Shown: positions 7,404 through 16,469 of the stretch, in pieces
Position numbering within the stretch: the first letter of the stretch is position 1
Layout: every line of letters starts with the position of its first letter
From: JAHEJN01 sp963787285
Lineage (GTDB): Bacteria; Actinomycetota; Acidimicrobiia; Acidimicrobiales; JAHEJN01
Direction of reading: 5' to 3'
Assembly (NCBI GenBank): GCA_963787285.1
Contig: CAWBCM010000001.1
Coordinates: 1-64,000, forward strand
DNA length: 64,000 nucleotides
Made by a program: the position numbers and the translations under genes
Notes under the pieces: model-generated
The model's input: only the letters and a program-made list of their open reading frames with translations
The model's database searches: none
Told to the model about the DNA's origin: nothing

Positions 7404-8594
7404 TCAACCGCCGGGTTGACCATCGGGTCGATCGCGCACCGCGAACGACGTCGCCAACATCATGGCCGCACCGAGCACCATGAACAGCAGCGGCAGCATC
7501 CACGCCGTTGCGAAGTTGGCCGAGTCGACGATGATCCCGAACACCAGCGGCGACACCATGGCTCCGACCCGAACGCCGGTCTGCACCACGGCGGTGGCTG
7601 CGCCCGGTGCCTCGGGATGCTGTTCGATCACACCCAGCAGCAACAGGCCGGGAAACGACCACCCGACACCGAAGACGATCAGGGTGCCGAGCACCAGACC
7701 GGGCTTGGTACCGGTGGCGAACAGCGGAAACGCAAGGGCACCCACCGCCAACAGGAGCGCGACGAAACGGAACCGATCGAAGGACCGCCGGTCGGCGAGG
7801 GCGCCGAGGGACACCCGGGACACCGTCATGACGACGCCGCCCATGGTGAGCAGGAGTCCGGCTCGACCCGTACTGAACCCTGCGTCGTCCACTGCCGCGG
7901 TCGTGAGGAAGCTCGCGACGGTGATCACCGCTCCGGCCGCCAAACCGCCGGCCGCGGCGGCCAGGCGCAGATGCGGTGTCCGCCAGATGTCGTTGCGCGA
8001 CGCAGTTCGGCGCGGCTCGGGCGTGCGAGCCGCCGGCAACCACCACGCGACGGGGAGGGCGCACAGTGCGATCAACCCGAACACCCCCCGCCAGCCGATC
8101 AGCTCTCCGAGCAGGGGAACCGCCAACCCCGCGGCGCTCGTGACCACCGGCACCGCGGACTGCTTGAGACCCATGGCCAGACCTCGTCGCTGGGGCGCGA
8201 TGGTGCCGGCGATGAACGTGTTGGTGGCCGGTTGGACGATCGCCTCGGCCACCCTGGCCACACCGAAACCGAGCACCAGCAGCAAGTAGCCGTCGGCGAA
8301 CAGCGCGATCACGGCCGATCCGAGCATGGCAATGGTCAGCCCGGTTCGGACCGCGCGACGTGGTCCGAGGTCGGCGAAGGGACCGCCCACCTGGAGCGCC
8401 ACGGCCGAGACGAAGAAGCCGATGGTGAACAGGGCGCCGAATGCGGTGTCGCCGATGCCGAGGTCGTCCTTGACCGACGGACCGAACGCCCCGAGGACGA
8501 ACCCCGGGAACGCAACGATCCCGACCGACGCGGCCGACGCAGCGGTCGGTCGCACGAACCTCGACGGGATTCGCTCATCGGGCCGGGTCCGCAT
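7404..8594 (-). CDS. Major facilitator superfamily transporter
   Basis: 396 residues with about twelve hydrophobic helices, the MFS size. The loop between helices 2 and 3 carries GGPFADLGPRRAVRTGL, the MFS signature A (G-x3-D-x2-G-R-R). Later parts include ALADRRSFDRFRFVALLLA, the equivalent loop of the second half. The overall pattern (VGIVAFPGFVLGAFGPSVKD near the N-terminus) resembles drug or sugar exporters of actinobacteria, but the substrate cannot be read. It faces the gene at 6173 convergently and is divergent from the dehydrogenase at 8651, with 56 bases between starts that must hold both promoters. Confidence 0.85.
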   Translation of the reverse strand: MRTRPDERIPSRFVRPTAASAASVGIVAFPGFVLGAFGPSVKDDLGIGDTAFGALFTIGFFVSAVALQVGGPFADLGPRRAVRTGLTIAMLGSAVIALFADGYLLLVLGFGVARVAEAIVQPATNTFIAGTIAPQRRGLAMGLKQSAVPVVTSAAGLAVPLLGELIGWRGVFGLIALCALPVAWWLPAARTPEPRRTASRNDIWRTPHLRLAAAAGGLAAGAVITVASFLTTAAVDDAGFSTGRAGLLLTMGGVVMTVSRVSLGALADRRSFDRFRFVALLLAVGALAFPLFATGTKPGLVLGTLIVFGVGWSFPGLLLLGVIEQHPEAPGAATAVVQTGVRVGAMVSPLVFGIIVDSANFATAWMLPLLFMVLGAAMMLATSFAVRDRPDGQPGG

Positions 8595-8650
8595 TCGCCC
8601 GACCCTAGGCCGAGTGCCGCACCGCCCCTCTCGTCGGCGATACTGCGGGG

Positions 8651-9466
8651 GTGACCACAGGATTCCTCCATCCCGGTGCCATGGGATCGGTCGTGGCCGC
8701 GCTCTGTGACGGCGATCGAGTGTGGGCCGGCGCCGGCCGCTCCGAGGCCACCGCCGAACGGGCCGCAGCCGCCGGCCTCCGCGACGTGGGGTCGATCGAC
8801 GCCATGGTCGACACGTGCGACACCATCGTCTCCATCTGCCCTCCCGAGGCGGCGTTGGTCGTGGCCGCCGAAGTCGCCGAAGTCGGATTCACCGGTTGCT
8901 ACGTCGACGCCAACGCCATCGCTCCCGCCAGCGCCCGCGCCATCGGGGGCAATTTCGACCAGTTCGTCGACGGCAGCCTCATCGGCAGTCCACCGGCCGA
9001 ACCCGGCAGAATTCGGCTCTATCTCTCGGGTGACGATGCCGCCGAGGTCGCCACGCTGTGGGCCGGCACCACGATCGAGGTGCGGGTCATCGAAGGTGGA
9101 CCCGGCGCCGCGTCGGCCCTGAAGATGGCCTTCGCCGGCTGGACCAAGGGCAGCTCCGCGCTGCTGCTCGCGGTACGCGCCTACGCCGCCGCCGCCGGCG
9201 TCGAAGCCGACCTGGTTCGCGAATGGGAGACCTCGATCCCCCACCTTCCGGGCCGATCCTCCGATGCCGCCACCAACACCGCCCCGAAGGCGTGGCGATT
9301 CGTCGGCGAGATCCGCGAGATCGCCTCGGCGATGGAGGCTGCGGGCATCCCCGGGGACTTCCATCGGGGCGCCGAACGGATCTACGAGGCGATGGCGCCG
9401 TTCAAGACCGTGCCGCCCATCGATCTGGCCACGGTCCTGCACGCCATCTCCGAGGCGGAGGCATGA
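8651..9466 (+). CDS. NAD(P)-binding dehydrogenase with DUF1932-type C-terminal domain
   Basis: 271 residues. The N-terminal part is a Rossmann domain of the 6-phosphogluconate / beta-hydroxyacid dehydrogenase type: GFLHPGAMGSVVAA, DTCDTIVSICPPEAALVVA, DANAIAP and the product-side loop DGSLIGSPP. The C-terminal half (GAASALKMAFAGWTKGSSAL and the following helices) matches the DUF1932 phosphogluconate-dehydrogenase-like domain. The glycine motif reads H-P-G-A-M-G rather than the usual G-x-G-x-x-G. The substrate is unknown. Start GTG at 8651. The next gene overlaps its stop by four bases (ATGA), so the two are translationally coupled. Confidence 0.75.
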   Translation: MTTGFLHPGAMGSVVAALCDGDRVWAGAGRSEATAERAAAAGLRDVGSIDAMVDTCDTIVSICPPEAALVVAAEVAEVGFTGCYVDANAIAPASARAIGGNFDQFVDGSLIGSPPAEPGRIRLYLSGDDAAEVATLWAGTTIEVRVIEGGPGAASALKMAFAGWTKGSSALLLAVRAYAAAAGVEADLVREWETSIPHLPGRSSDAATNTAPKAWRFVGEIREIASAMEAAGIPGDFHRGAERIYEAMAPFKTVPPIDLATVLHAISEAEA

Positions 9467-10410
9467 CCGGCGCGGCCACCCTTCCCCCCGAGGTTGCCGT
9501 ACTGCTGCCGGGAACCGACGAGACCGCGGCCTGCGCCGAGTTCACCCGAGAGCTCGGCCTCGCCCCGCAGGGCACCGCCCTCGACGTGACCATGATCGTG
9601 CTGGTCGAGACACCGCTGCCGTGGCCCAAGCCCGTCTTCGAACACGATCTGCTGCAGGGCCTCTCCAGCACCTTCGAGACGCCCATCGGCACGGCGCGGA
9701 TCCTCGCGACACCGCCCAGGACCGGTGACCACGAGACGATCACCGTCACCTGCCTCTGGCGAACCGCCGTCGGCGCCGCGGGGGTCGTGCTCGAGCCGGC
9801 CGACCACGCCGAGTTGCACGAATGCCTCGCCGACCTCCATCACCTCGCCCCCACCGAGTCCCGCATGCTCTCGGGCGAGGCCGCACCCGACCAGGCGGTG
9901 CTCGTGTGCACCCAGGGCAGTCACGACGCATGTTGCGGAGCCGAAGGCACCCGGCTCGCGTCGATGCTCGAGCTCACCCGCCCCGACATCAGGCTGTACC
10001 GGGTCAGTCACATGGGCGGGCATCGCTTCGCCCCGTCGGTCCTCACCCTCCCCGACGGGCGGATGTGGGCTCACCCCGCGGTCGACGACATCGTCGCCAT
10101 CGTCGACCGAACCCTTCCGCCGGCCGACGTGGCCGAGCAGTGTCGTGGCTGGTGGGGGGCCCCCACCGGTGCCGCGCAGACCGCCGAGGTGGCGGTGTTC
10201 GAGACTCAACCATGGACCTGGGACCAACGGGTACGGCGCGTGAGCGTCGATGGCGATCGGGTGACCGTCGAGTCCGAGGGCGAGGCGTGGGTGGTCGAGG
10301 TGTCGGTCGATCGACTGGTGCCGACCATCGCGTGTCGAACCGAGGGGGGTCTTCCGGCCAAGGTCGCAGCCGAACTGTCGGCCCGCATCGTCGATCACCG
10401 GTTGCTCTAG
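9463..10410 (+). CDS. Sucrase/ferredoxin-like protein (thioredoxin-like fold)
   Basis: A 315-residue protein with the two signatures of this family: CTQGSHDACCG around residue 147, a cysteine-rich loop likely to bind an Fe-S cluster, and SHMGGHRFAPSVLTLPDGRM with W-A-H following. The family is called sucrase/ferredoxin-like after an early misassignment; its reaction is not established as far as I know. I chose the ATG at 9463 because it overlaps the preceding stop (ATGA) and gives the expected N-terminus; the frame stays open further upstream. The last four bases overlap the convergent azlD gene. Confidence 0.8.
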   Translation: MTGAATLPPEVAVLLPGTDETAACAEFTRELGLAPQGTALDVTMIVLVETPLPWPKPVFEHDLLQGLSSTFETPIGTARILATPPRTGDHETITVTCLWRTAVGAAGVVLEPADHAELHECLADLHHLAPTESRMLSGEAAPDQAVLVCTQGSHDACCGAEGTRLASMLELTRPDIRLYRVSHMGGHRFAPSVLTLPDGRMWAHPAVDDIVAIVDRTLPPADVAEQCRGWWGAPTGAAQTAEVAVFETQPWTWDQRVRRVSVDGDRVTVESEGEAWVVEVSVDRLVPTIACRTEGGLPAKVAAELSARIVDHRLL

Positions 10411-10727
10411 ACCATCGCCAACACCAGCCAGAAGGCGGTCATCCCGGCGGCCAGGGCCACCATGAGATTCCGGACCCTCCAGATGACGGCACCTGCGACG
10501 ACCAGCCCGGCGACCTCGGCGAGGCTGAGCCCGGTGTTGGCCTGATCGGGGTCGGCGACCAGACTGACGACGAGAGCGGCGAGGACCGACGGGGCGACGT
10601 AGCGCAGCGCTTTCACGAACCATGGAGGCAACGTGCGACCGGCGAGGGCGAGAATCAACCCGGCCCGCATGAGATAGGTGACGGCGCCGACGCCGAAGAC
10701 CACGGCGAGCCCGGTGCCGATGCTCAT
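10407..10727 (-). CDS. azlD: Branched-chain amino acid exporter subunit AzlD
   Basis: 106 residues, small and very hydrophobic, with four helices as in AzlD proteins: MSIGTGLAVVFGVGAVTYLM at the start, then PPWFVKALRYVAPSVLAALV, the most conserved piece of the family (a conserved P-A motif after a basic loop). AzlD pairs with AzlC to export branched-chain or related amino acids across the inner membrane. The start overlaps the azlC stop by four bases, the classic azlC-azlD arrangement. Confidence 0.9.
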   Translation of the reverse strand: MSIGTGLAVVFGVGAVTYLMRAGLILALAGRTLPPWFVKALRYVAPSVLAALVVSLVADPDQANTGLSLAEVAGLVVAGAVIWRVRNLMVALAAGMTAFWLVLAMV

Positions 10728-11428
10728 GACGCAGGCTCACGATCGGCGAGGAACCCGGCGATCACCCCACACAGTGCGCCCACGATCAGCCCGACCCGAT
10801 TGGGCAGGGCGATGGTCGCGAAACAGACCGACGCCCCCACCACGGCGGCGATGAGGGCGGGACGGCGATCGATCGAGAGCACCACGAGGCCGAGGAACAT
10901 CACCGCCGGTGCGTAGCCCAGCTGCCAGCTCGCCGGGATGAAGGACCCGAAGTACATCCCGATGCCGGTCACCAGCGACCACCCCGAGTAGAAGAAAACG
11001 CCGGTGGTCAGGTAGTAGCGGCGAAAGACATCGGGGTGGTATTCGACGTACTGCGTCGAGAGCGCAAACACCTGATCGATGAGCATGAACGGCGCCAGTC
11101 GACGGAACCAGCGTGGCTGTGCGGCGAAGACCGGCGCCATGGCGGCGGAGTACATGATGTGGCGGCTGTTGATGACGAGGGCGGCGGCGATCGCGGCCCA
11201 CACCGATGCGGTGCCCACCAGGGTGACCAGGGCCAGCTGCGCGGCTCCGGCGAAGACGACCGGCGAGGTGAGCAGACCGATGCCGTCGGGCATCGGCGAT
11301 TCGACGATGGCCAGCCCCAGCACGAAGCCGAACGGGATCGCCGGAATGAACAGGGGAACGATGTCGGTCACCGCGAGGCGTTGCACCCGTCGCAGTTCGG
11401 CAGAATCGGGCGGTGCCGCATCGATCAC
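10724..11428 (-). CDS. azlC: Branched-chain amino acid exporter subunit AzlC
   Basis: 234 residues. The membrane part begins PFGFVLGLAIVESPMPDGIG and is followed by the AzlC core SPVVFAGAAQLALVTLVGT and INSRHIMYSAAMAPVF, where the asparagine and R-H pair are strongly conserved in the family. The protein has several predicted helices and forms the larger half of the AzlCD exporter. azlD follows with a four-base overlap. Upstream (19 bases) is the stop of the DinB-fold gene on the same strand, so the set could be one transcript. Confidence 0.9.
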   Translation of the reverse strand: MIDAAPPDSAELRRVQRLAVTDIVPLFIPAIPFGFVLGLAIVESPMPDGIGLLTSPVVFAGAAQLALVTLVGTASVWAAIAAALVINSRHIMYSAAMAPVFAAQPRWFRRLAPFMLIDQVFALSTQYVEYHPDVFRRYYLTTGVFFYSGWSLVTGIGMYFGSFIPASWQLGYAPAVMFLGLVVLSIDRRPALIAAVVGASVCFATIALPNRVGLIVGALCGVIAGFLADREPAS

Positions 11429-11447
11429 GCTGGCACGGTATCGGTGG

Positions 11448-11960
11448 CTACTCGCCGGTGGTGCCGTCGATCGCCTCGCGCAAGAGGTCGGCGTGGCCGT
11501 TGTGGCGGGCGGTCTCCTCGATCATGTGCACCATGATCCAGCGAAGGGTGAATGCCGCGCCGGAGCGATCGGGCTTCACCGACTCGACATCGAGCGAGTC
11601 GGCCTGGGCCAGGGCGGTCCGACTGCGCGCACACGCCGCCGCGTAGAGGTCGGTGAGCGTCTGGGGTTCGTCGTCGATGGCCGAGTGGAACTCCCAGTCG
11701 CGATCGTCGTCCCACGGCGCGCTTGCCCACGGCTCGACCGGAGCCAGGCCGAGGAACGTGTCGTTGAACCAGTGATCCTCGACCAGCGCCATGTGTTTCA
11801 CGAGGCCGGCCAGGGTCAACGCCGAGGCCGCCGTGGTCTGCCCGAGCTCTGTCCGATCGAGGCCGGCCACCTTCTCGAGGAGCGTGGCGCGGTGGTAGTC
11901 GAGGAACGCGGCCAGCATCGTGCGCTCGTCGGCGGCCAGCGGTGGGTCGGTGCGGGTCAT
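11448..11960 (-). CDS. DinB-fold (mycothiol/bacillithiol transferase-like) protein
   Basis: 170 residues. The fold is recognised from the N-terminal helix (TMLAAFLDYHRATLLEKVAG), the middle LAGLVKHMALVEDHWFNDTF with two histidines, and the C-terminal WIMVHMIEETARHNGHADLL. These three histidine sites form the metal centre of DinB/MDMPI-type proteins (DUF664-like), many of which use mycothiol. The substrate is unknown. I start at the ATG at 11960; the frame continues upstream without similarity. It ends 19 bases before azlC and lies 10 bases after the glcE stop. Confidence 0.8.
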   Translation of the reverse strand: MTRTDPPLAADERTMLAAFLDYHRATLLEKVAGLDRTELGQTTAASALTLAGLVKHMALVEDHWFNDTFLGLAPVEPWASAPWDDDRDWEFHSAIDDEPQTLTDLYAAACARSRTALAQADSLDVESVKPDRSGAAFTLRWIMVHMIEETARHNGHADLLREAIDGTTGE

Positions 11961-11970
11961 GGCGGAGACC

Positions 11971-12888
11971 TCAGAAGGGCAGACGGCCGGGGTTGAGTCG
12001 ACCGGTGGGGTCGAACTGCGCCTTGATCCGTCGATTGAGCTCGAGCGCCATCGGATCGAGTGACCGTGCCGGCTGGACCCGGGTTCGGTGCACGGTGCCG
12101 ACGCCGACCTCGGCCACGAAGGCGTCCTGGGCCGTGCCATCGAGGCCGGCCAGGGCGGCGGGGGTGAGCGACCAGCGGTGCTCCGGGAGCTCCGGCGGAT
12201 GGTCGGTCGTCGCGAACCCTTCGCTCGCGATCGAGGCACCGTCGGAGGCGACGTCGCCCGGATGACCCTCGAGATGCACCCACGTGGTGGTGCCGTCGAA
12301 CAGCACCGCCGATGCCGTCAACAATCGAGTCGGCAACGACCACGGCTCGACGCCATCGGCTCGCCGCCACTCCGACTCCGCGGGAATCGGTTGGGTGCGC
12401 AGTATGACCTCGGCCACCAGACCGAGCGTTCCGAGCGAGCCCACCAGCGCCCGGCACAGGTCGAATCCGCTCACGTTCTTCACCGTCGCGCCGCCGGCTT
12501 TCACGGTCTGGCCCTCGGCCCCCACGTACACCGCCTGGAGCAAGGCGTCCCGCACGTGACCGCGACCGAGTCGATGCAGCGACGACTCCCCCACCATCAG
12601 CGCGCCGCCGACGGTGCCACCCGGTCGCACGGGAAGCGCAGTGCGCTGCCGACGCTCGGCCAGTACTGCGTGCAGATCGCCGACCGAGGTCCCGGCGCCG
12701 ACCCGCACGGTCATCTCCTCGGGCTGGTAGTCGACGATGCCGACCGGTGCCCGCAACACCCGCGCGTCGCCGTCGAGCGCGCCGCCGAGGTTCCAGCGGG
12801 TTCGGCCACCTCCTACGGCAACCGGTCCCGCCGGACCGACCTCCTCGGCGAAGGCATCGATGAACGTCGTCGCCGCGCTCACACCCAC
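11971..12888 (-). CDS. glcE: Glycolate oxidase FAD-binding subunit (GlcE)
   Basis: 305 residues with an FAD-binding PCMH domain: EMTVRVGAGTSVGDLHAVLA, then LPVRPGGTVGGALMVGESSL and ATVKNVSGFDLCRALVGSLG, with GTLGLVAEVILRT closing the domain. It ends in FDPTGRLNPGRLPF, the usual last motif. GlcE works with GlcD and GlcF at the membrane to oxidise glycolate. It overlaps the end of glcD by ten bases. It is somewhat shorter than the E. coli protein. GlcF is not next to it; its C-terminal part is at 3958. Confidence 0.85.
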   Translation of the reverse strand: MGVSAATTFIDAFAEEVGPAGPVAVGGGRTRWNLGGALDGDARVLRAPVGIVDYQPEEMTVRVGAGTSVGDLHAVLAERRQRTALPVRPGGTVGGALMVGESSLHRLGRGHVRDALLQAVYVGAEGQTVKAGGATVKNVSGFDLCRALVGSLGTLGLVAEVILRTQPIPAESEWRRADGVEPWSLPTRLLTASAVLFDGTTTWVHLEGHPGDVASDGASIASEGFATTDHPPELPEHRWSLTPAALAGLDGTAQDAFVAEVGVGTVHRTRVQPARSLDPMALELNRRIKAQFDPTGRLNPGRLPF

Positions 12889-14336
12889 ACCGACTTGGGC
12901 GCCGCCGTGAGCGCCTGGATGTCGGCGCAGCTGTGACCCGACGGCAACACCTTGCCCGGATTGGCCCGACAGAACGGGTCGAACGCCTGACGGAGTCGGT
13001 TCTGATGATCCAGGTCGGCCGCGGAGAACAGCAGTGTCATGTAGTCGCGCTTCTCGACACCGATCCCGTGTTCGCCCGACAAGGTGCCACCCACGGCGAG
13101 CGACGCCTTCACGATCTCGTCGCCCGCGGCGTGCACCCGGTCGTACACCCCCGGCTCGCGACCGTCGAAGGCGAGGATGGGATGCAGGTTGCCGTCACCG
13201 GCGTGGAACACGTTGAGCACCATCAGATCGTGGCGCTCGACGATGTCGTGGATGCGCTCGAGCATGTCGGGCAGGGCCCCGCGAGGCACGACGGTGTCGT
13301 GGAGGTAGTAGTCGGGCTTGATGCGGGCAATCGCGCCGAACGCCGTCTTGCGGCCCTTCCACAGCAGGGCCCGCTCCTCGTCGTCGGCTGCTTCGCGGAC
13401 CGAGGTGGCCCCGCCGGCCCGGCCGATCTCGGCGATCCGAGTCGCCTGGGCCTCGACCCCCGCAGCCAGCCCGTCGACCTCGACCAGCAGTACTGCAGCG
13501 GCATCGGTGGGATATCCCGCGCCCACGAACGCCTCGACCGCAACGACGGTGTTCTGGTCCATCATCTCGAGCGCAGCGGGCACAATGCCCTCGGCGATCA
13601 CCGCACCGACCACGGCGGCGCAGTCACGCACTTCGGCGAAGGCCAAGAGCAACGTGGCTACCGCCGGCCGGTCGGGGGTGAGGCGCACGGCGATGCGCGT
13701 GGCGATGCCCATCAGCCCCTCGCTCCCCACGAAACACCCGCGCAGGTCATAGCCGACCTGATCGGCGTCGAGGCCGCCGATCATCACGATCTGACCGTCG
13801 CTCAACACCACCTCGATGGCCAATACGTGACTGGTGGTGACGCCGTCGGCCAGGCAGTGCGGACCTCCGGAGTTGTTGGCGACGTTGCCGCCGATGGTGC
13901 ACACCTGTTGGCTCGACGGGTCGGGGGCGAAGTGGAAGCCCAGCGGAGCCAGCTCACGGGTCAGGTCGAGGTTCACCACACCGGGCTCGACCCACGCCAC
14001 CCGGTTGTCGGTGTCGATCTCGAGAATCCGGTTCATTCGCGTGGTGGAGATCACCACCGGCTCGCCCAGCGGAACGGTGCCGCCCGAGAGCCCGGTGCCC
14101 GCCCCCCGGGGCACGATGGCCCGGCCGTGCTCGGCGGCGACACGCACACATGCCTGGACATCGGCCGTGGACGTGGGGAAACACAGGGGACCGGCGGATC
14201 CTCCCGCGTAGATCGAAGCGTCCCGCGACGCAAGCGCACGGTGGGCCGAGTCGACCTGCACCTTCTCCACCCCGATGGCGTCGATGAGCGCCGCCGCACA
14301 CGGCTCCTGCGATGGCGAGCGCTTGCGACCGAACAT
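12879..14336 (-). CDS. glcD: Glycolate oxidase catalytic FAD subunit (GlcD)
   Basis: 485 residues. The FAD_binding_4 domain shows VPRGAGTGLSGGTVPLGEPV, VEPGVVNLDL, SSQQVCTIGGNVANNSGGPH and YDLRGCFVGSEGLMGIATRI. The C-terminal oxidase domain has the metal and substrate residues in VFHAGDGNLHPIL and the GGTLSGEHGIGVEKRDYM motif. This is the GlcD / D-lactate dehydrogenase family; pairing with glcE supports glycolate oxidation. The glcE start overlaps its end by ten bases. It ends near the histidine kinase gene, whose stop is only three bases upstream of the glcD start region. Confidence 0.9.
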   Translation of the reverse strand: MFGRKRSPSQEPCAAALIDAIGVEKVQVDSAHRALASRDASIYAGGSAGPLCFPTSTADVQACVRVAAEHGRAIVPRGAGTGLSGGTVPLGEPVVISTTRMNRILEIDTDNRVAWVEPGVVNLDLTRELAPLGFHFAPDPSSQQVCTIGGNVANNSGGPHCLADGVTTSHVLAIEVVLSDGQIVMIGGLDADQVGYDLRGCFVGSEGLMGIATRIAVRLTPDRPAVATLLLAFAEVRDCAAVVGAVIAEGIVPAALEMMDQNTVVAVEAFVGAGYPTDAAAVLLVEVDGLAAGVEAQATRIAEIGRAGGATSVREAADDEERALLWKGRKTAFGAIARIKPDYYLHDTVVPRGALPDMLERIHDIVERHDLMVLNVFHAGDGNLHPILAFDGREPGVYDRVHAAGDEIVKASLAVGGTLSGEHGIGVEKRDYMTLLFSAADLDHQNRLRQAFDPFCRANPGKVLPSGHSCADIQALTAAPKSVWV

Positions 14337-14338
14337 GA

Positions 14339-15697
14339 TCAGAGTCTGGCATCTCGGCCGAGGGAAAACCCCACCACGGCGCCCCCATCGGGGTGGTTCC
14401 GGGCGAATGCCTCGCCACCGTGGTCGGCCGCGACCTGGGCCACGATGGCCAGACCGAGCCCCGATCCGGTGAGGGTGCGCGCCGTTTCGGCCCGGTAGAA
14501 GCGATCGAAGACGTGGGCGAGGTCGGCGTCGTCGATGCCGGGCCCGTGGTCCCGAACCTCGACCGTCGCGTCGCGCACATGAATCTCGATCGGCGTGGCG
14601 TCCGGACTGAACTTCGCCGCGTTGTCCACCAGGTTGTTGAGGGCGCGATCGACCCCTTCGGCGGCAGCGGTGACGAGACCGGAGCCCTCGGCGGCGACCT
14701 CGATGATGCGGCCGTGACGCTGTCGGCCCCGATCGGCGGCCCGCCCGGCCGCGACGACGAGGTCGACCTCGGTGCGGGGGACCGTCGCGGGTGACTGGTC
14801 GGTGGCCAGGTCGACCAGCTCTGCGACGAGCATGGTCAGCTCGCGCAGCTCCGATGAGGCGTTGGCCAACAGTCGGTCCCTCACGTCACCGTCGGGAATG
14901 CCGCGCTCGAGCACCTCGATGCTGGTGCGCAGACTGGTGAGGGGCGTGCGCAGTTCGTGACTGGCGTCCATCACCAACTGCTGCTGCTGGTCCTTGGATC
15001 GGCGCAGGGCCGCCATCATCGTGTTGAAGCTGGTGGCCAGCCGAGCCACTTCGTCGGTTCCCTCCACCGGAAGCGGCTCCGACAGGTCCTGGGTGCGGGC
15101 CACGTCCTCGGCCGCGGCCGTGACCCGTCGTACGGGACGAATGGCCCGGCCGGCGACCACCCACCCGATCAAGGCCGCCCCGGCCGCGCCGAGCAGGCCG
15201 CTCAACAGGAGCCGCCGGCGCACACCGGAGAGCACCTGCTGGTTCTCGGTGACGTCGCGACCGAGCTGGAGGGCCAGGTTGTCGACGAGGGGGGTCGTGA
15301 GCACGCGGTACTCGGCCCCGTCGACCACGACGGTGCGCAACGCTCGTTCGATTGCGCCCGTGGCCACGGCGAGGTCGAGGTCGTCGACGGGTAGCTCCAC
15401 ACCCCCCTCGGTGAAGATGATCCGGCCCTGGGGGCCGACCGCCTGGGTGACGGCGTCGAACTGGGTGAAGTCTCCGCCGGGCAGACGAATGGGTGGCCCT
15501 GTCCGCGGGCCGAGGGCCACGCGTCCCCCGCGGTCGGTGACCAGCAACCGGACCGCTTCACTGCGATCGGTGAGGAAGGCGTCGGTCTCGCCGCGCAGCT
15601 CGTTGGCGATGAACGTATTGGCCGCGACGCCGGCGACCAGGATCACGACCGCAACGATGCCGGCCAGTCCGAGCGCCCACTTGGTCCGCAGGCTCAC
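14339..15697 (-). CDS. Sensor histidine kinase, MprB-like
   Basis: 452 residues. Helix 1 is near the N-terminus (LGLAGIVAVVILVAGVAA), followed by an extracellular sensor region of about 130 residues, a second helix (LLSGLLGAAGAALIGWVVA, near 165-185), a HAMP domain and a HisKA domain with the phospho-accepting histidine in DASHELRTPLTSLRTSIEVL (about residue 243). The ATPase has the N box NNLVDNAAKF, the G1 box DHGPGIDDADL and GSGLGLAIV. All catalytic boxes are complete. The start overlaps the response regulator stop by four bases, so kinase and regulator are made together. The signal is unknown; in actinobacteria MprAB-like pairs respond to envelope stress. Confidence 0.9.
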   Translation of the reverse strand: MSLRTKWALGLAGIVAVVILVAGVAANTFIANELRGETDAFLTDRSEAVRLLVTDRGGRVALGPRTGPPIRLPGGDFTQFDAVTQAVGPQGRIIFTEGGVELPVDDLDLAVATGAIERALRTVVVDGAEYRVLTTPLVDNLALQLGRDVTENQQVLSGVRRRLLLSGLLGAAGAALIGWVVAGRAIRPVRRVTAAAEDVARTQDLSEPLPVEGTDEVARLATSFNTMMAALRRSKDQQQQLVMDASHELRTPLTSLRTSIEVLERGIPDGDVRDRLLANASSELRELTMLVAELVDLATDQSPATVPRTEVDLVVAAGRAADRGRQRHGRIIEVAAEGSGLVTAAAEGVDRALNNLVDNAAKFSPDATPIEIHVRDATVEVRDHGPGIDDADLAHVFDRFYRAETARTLTGSGLGLAIVAQVAADHGGEAFARNHPDGGAVVGFSLGRDARL

Positions 15698-16383
15698 GGC
15701 TTCTCCAGGAGGTATCCCACGCCACGGACGGTGCGGAGCACGCGCGGTTCGCCTCCGTACTCGAGCTTGCGACGCAGGTAGCTCACGTGGACGTCGAGCG
15801 ACTTCGAGTTCGTCTCGAAGTCGTAGCCCCAGATCCGTTCGTAGATGACCTCGCGAGTCAACACGATGCCGGCGTTGTGCATGAACAGCTCGAGCAGGTC
15901 GAACTCGGTCTTGGTGAGGGCGAGGTCTCGACCATTGCGGGAGGCCGACCGGCTCTGGGCATCGAGCATCACCGCGCCGACGATCACCGGTCCGTCGGCG
16001 TCGACGACGCTGGTGCGTCGCAGTAGCGCGCGCAAGCGTGCGAGCAGCTCGTCGAGGGCAAAGGGCTTCACCAGGTAGTCGTCGGCCCCGGCATCGAGGC
16101 CGGCCACACGATCGGCAACGGTGTCGCGGGCGGTGAGCATGAGGATCGGCGTGCGATTGCCGCGAGCCCGGAGAGTCCGGGCCACCGACAGTCCGTCGAC
16201 GTAGGGCATCGACACGTCGAGCACCAACACATCGGGTTCGGTCTCCACGACCGCCGTGAGCGCCTGGGCACCGTCGGAGGCGAAGCTCACCCGATAGCCG
16301 TCGAGTCCGATGGCCGCCTCGAGCGACTCACGCAACGCGCGGTCGTCCTCTGCCACCAACACGTGTGCTGGTTCATCGATCAT
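15694..16383 (-). CDS. Two-component response regulator, OmpR/MprA type
   Basis: 229 residues. The receiver domain has acidic residues E12-D13-D14, the phosphorylation site Asp56 in VLVLDVSMPYVDGL, the Thr in MLTARD and Lys in LVKPFALDELL. The C-terminal winged helix reads LTKTEFDLLELFMHNAGIVL, then SKSLDVHVSYLRRKLE and TVRGVGYLLEKP, typical for OmpR-type DNA binding. I start at the ATG at 16383, which fits the family N-terminus; the frame is open far upstream without similarity. It overlaps its kinase by four bases. The inverted repeat at 16409-16462 separates it from the secreted protein upstream. Confidence 0.9.
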   Translation of the reverse strand: MIDEPAHVLVAEDDRALRESLEAAIGLDGYRVSFASDGAQALTAVVETEPDVLVLDVSMPYVDGLSVARTLRARGNRTPILMLTARDTVADRVAGLDAGADDYLVKPFALDELLARLRALLRRTSVVDADGPVIVGAVMLDAQSRSASRNGRDLALTKTEFDLLELFMHNAGIVLTREVIYERIWGYDFETNSKSLDVHVSYLRRKLEYGGEPRVLRTVRGVGYLLEKP

Positions 16384-16408
16384 GTCCGCCCCAGTCAAGC
16401 CCAAAACG

Positions 16409-16462
16409 CCCGATGTCGGGGACGGTGGCCGGTTTGACCGACCCTCGCCCCCGACACTCGGG
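16409..16462. terminator. Inverted repeat, probable terminator of the secreted-protein gene
   Basis: Left arm CCCGATGTCGGGG at 16409-16421 and right arm CCCCGACACTCGGG at 16449-16462 pair over about 13 bp with one bulged base; the loop is about 27 bases. It lies just past the stop of the minus-strand gene at 16470 and before the response regulator start. There is no T-run, so it may also be a regulator-binding or mRNA-folding element. Confidence 0.45.
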
Positions 16463-16469
16463 CCGGATC

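Noticed and set aside
9058..9462. Upstream extension of the sucrase/ferredoxin-like gene
   Set aside because: Arg-rich shadow of the preceding dehydrogenase gene; the ATG at 9463 with ATGA overlap is the natural start.
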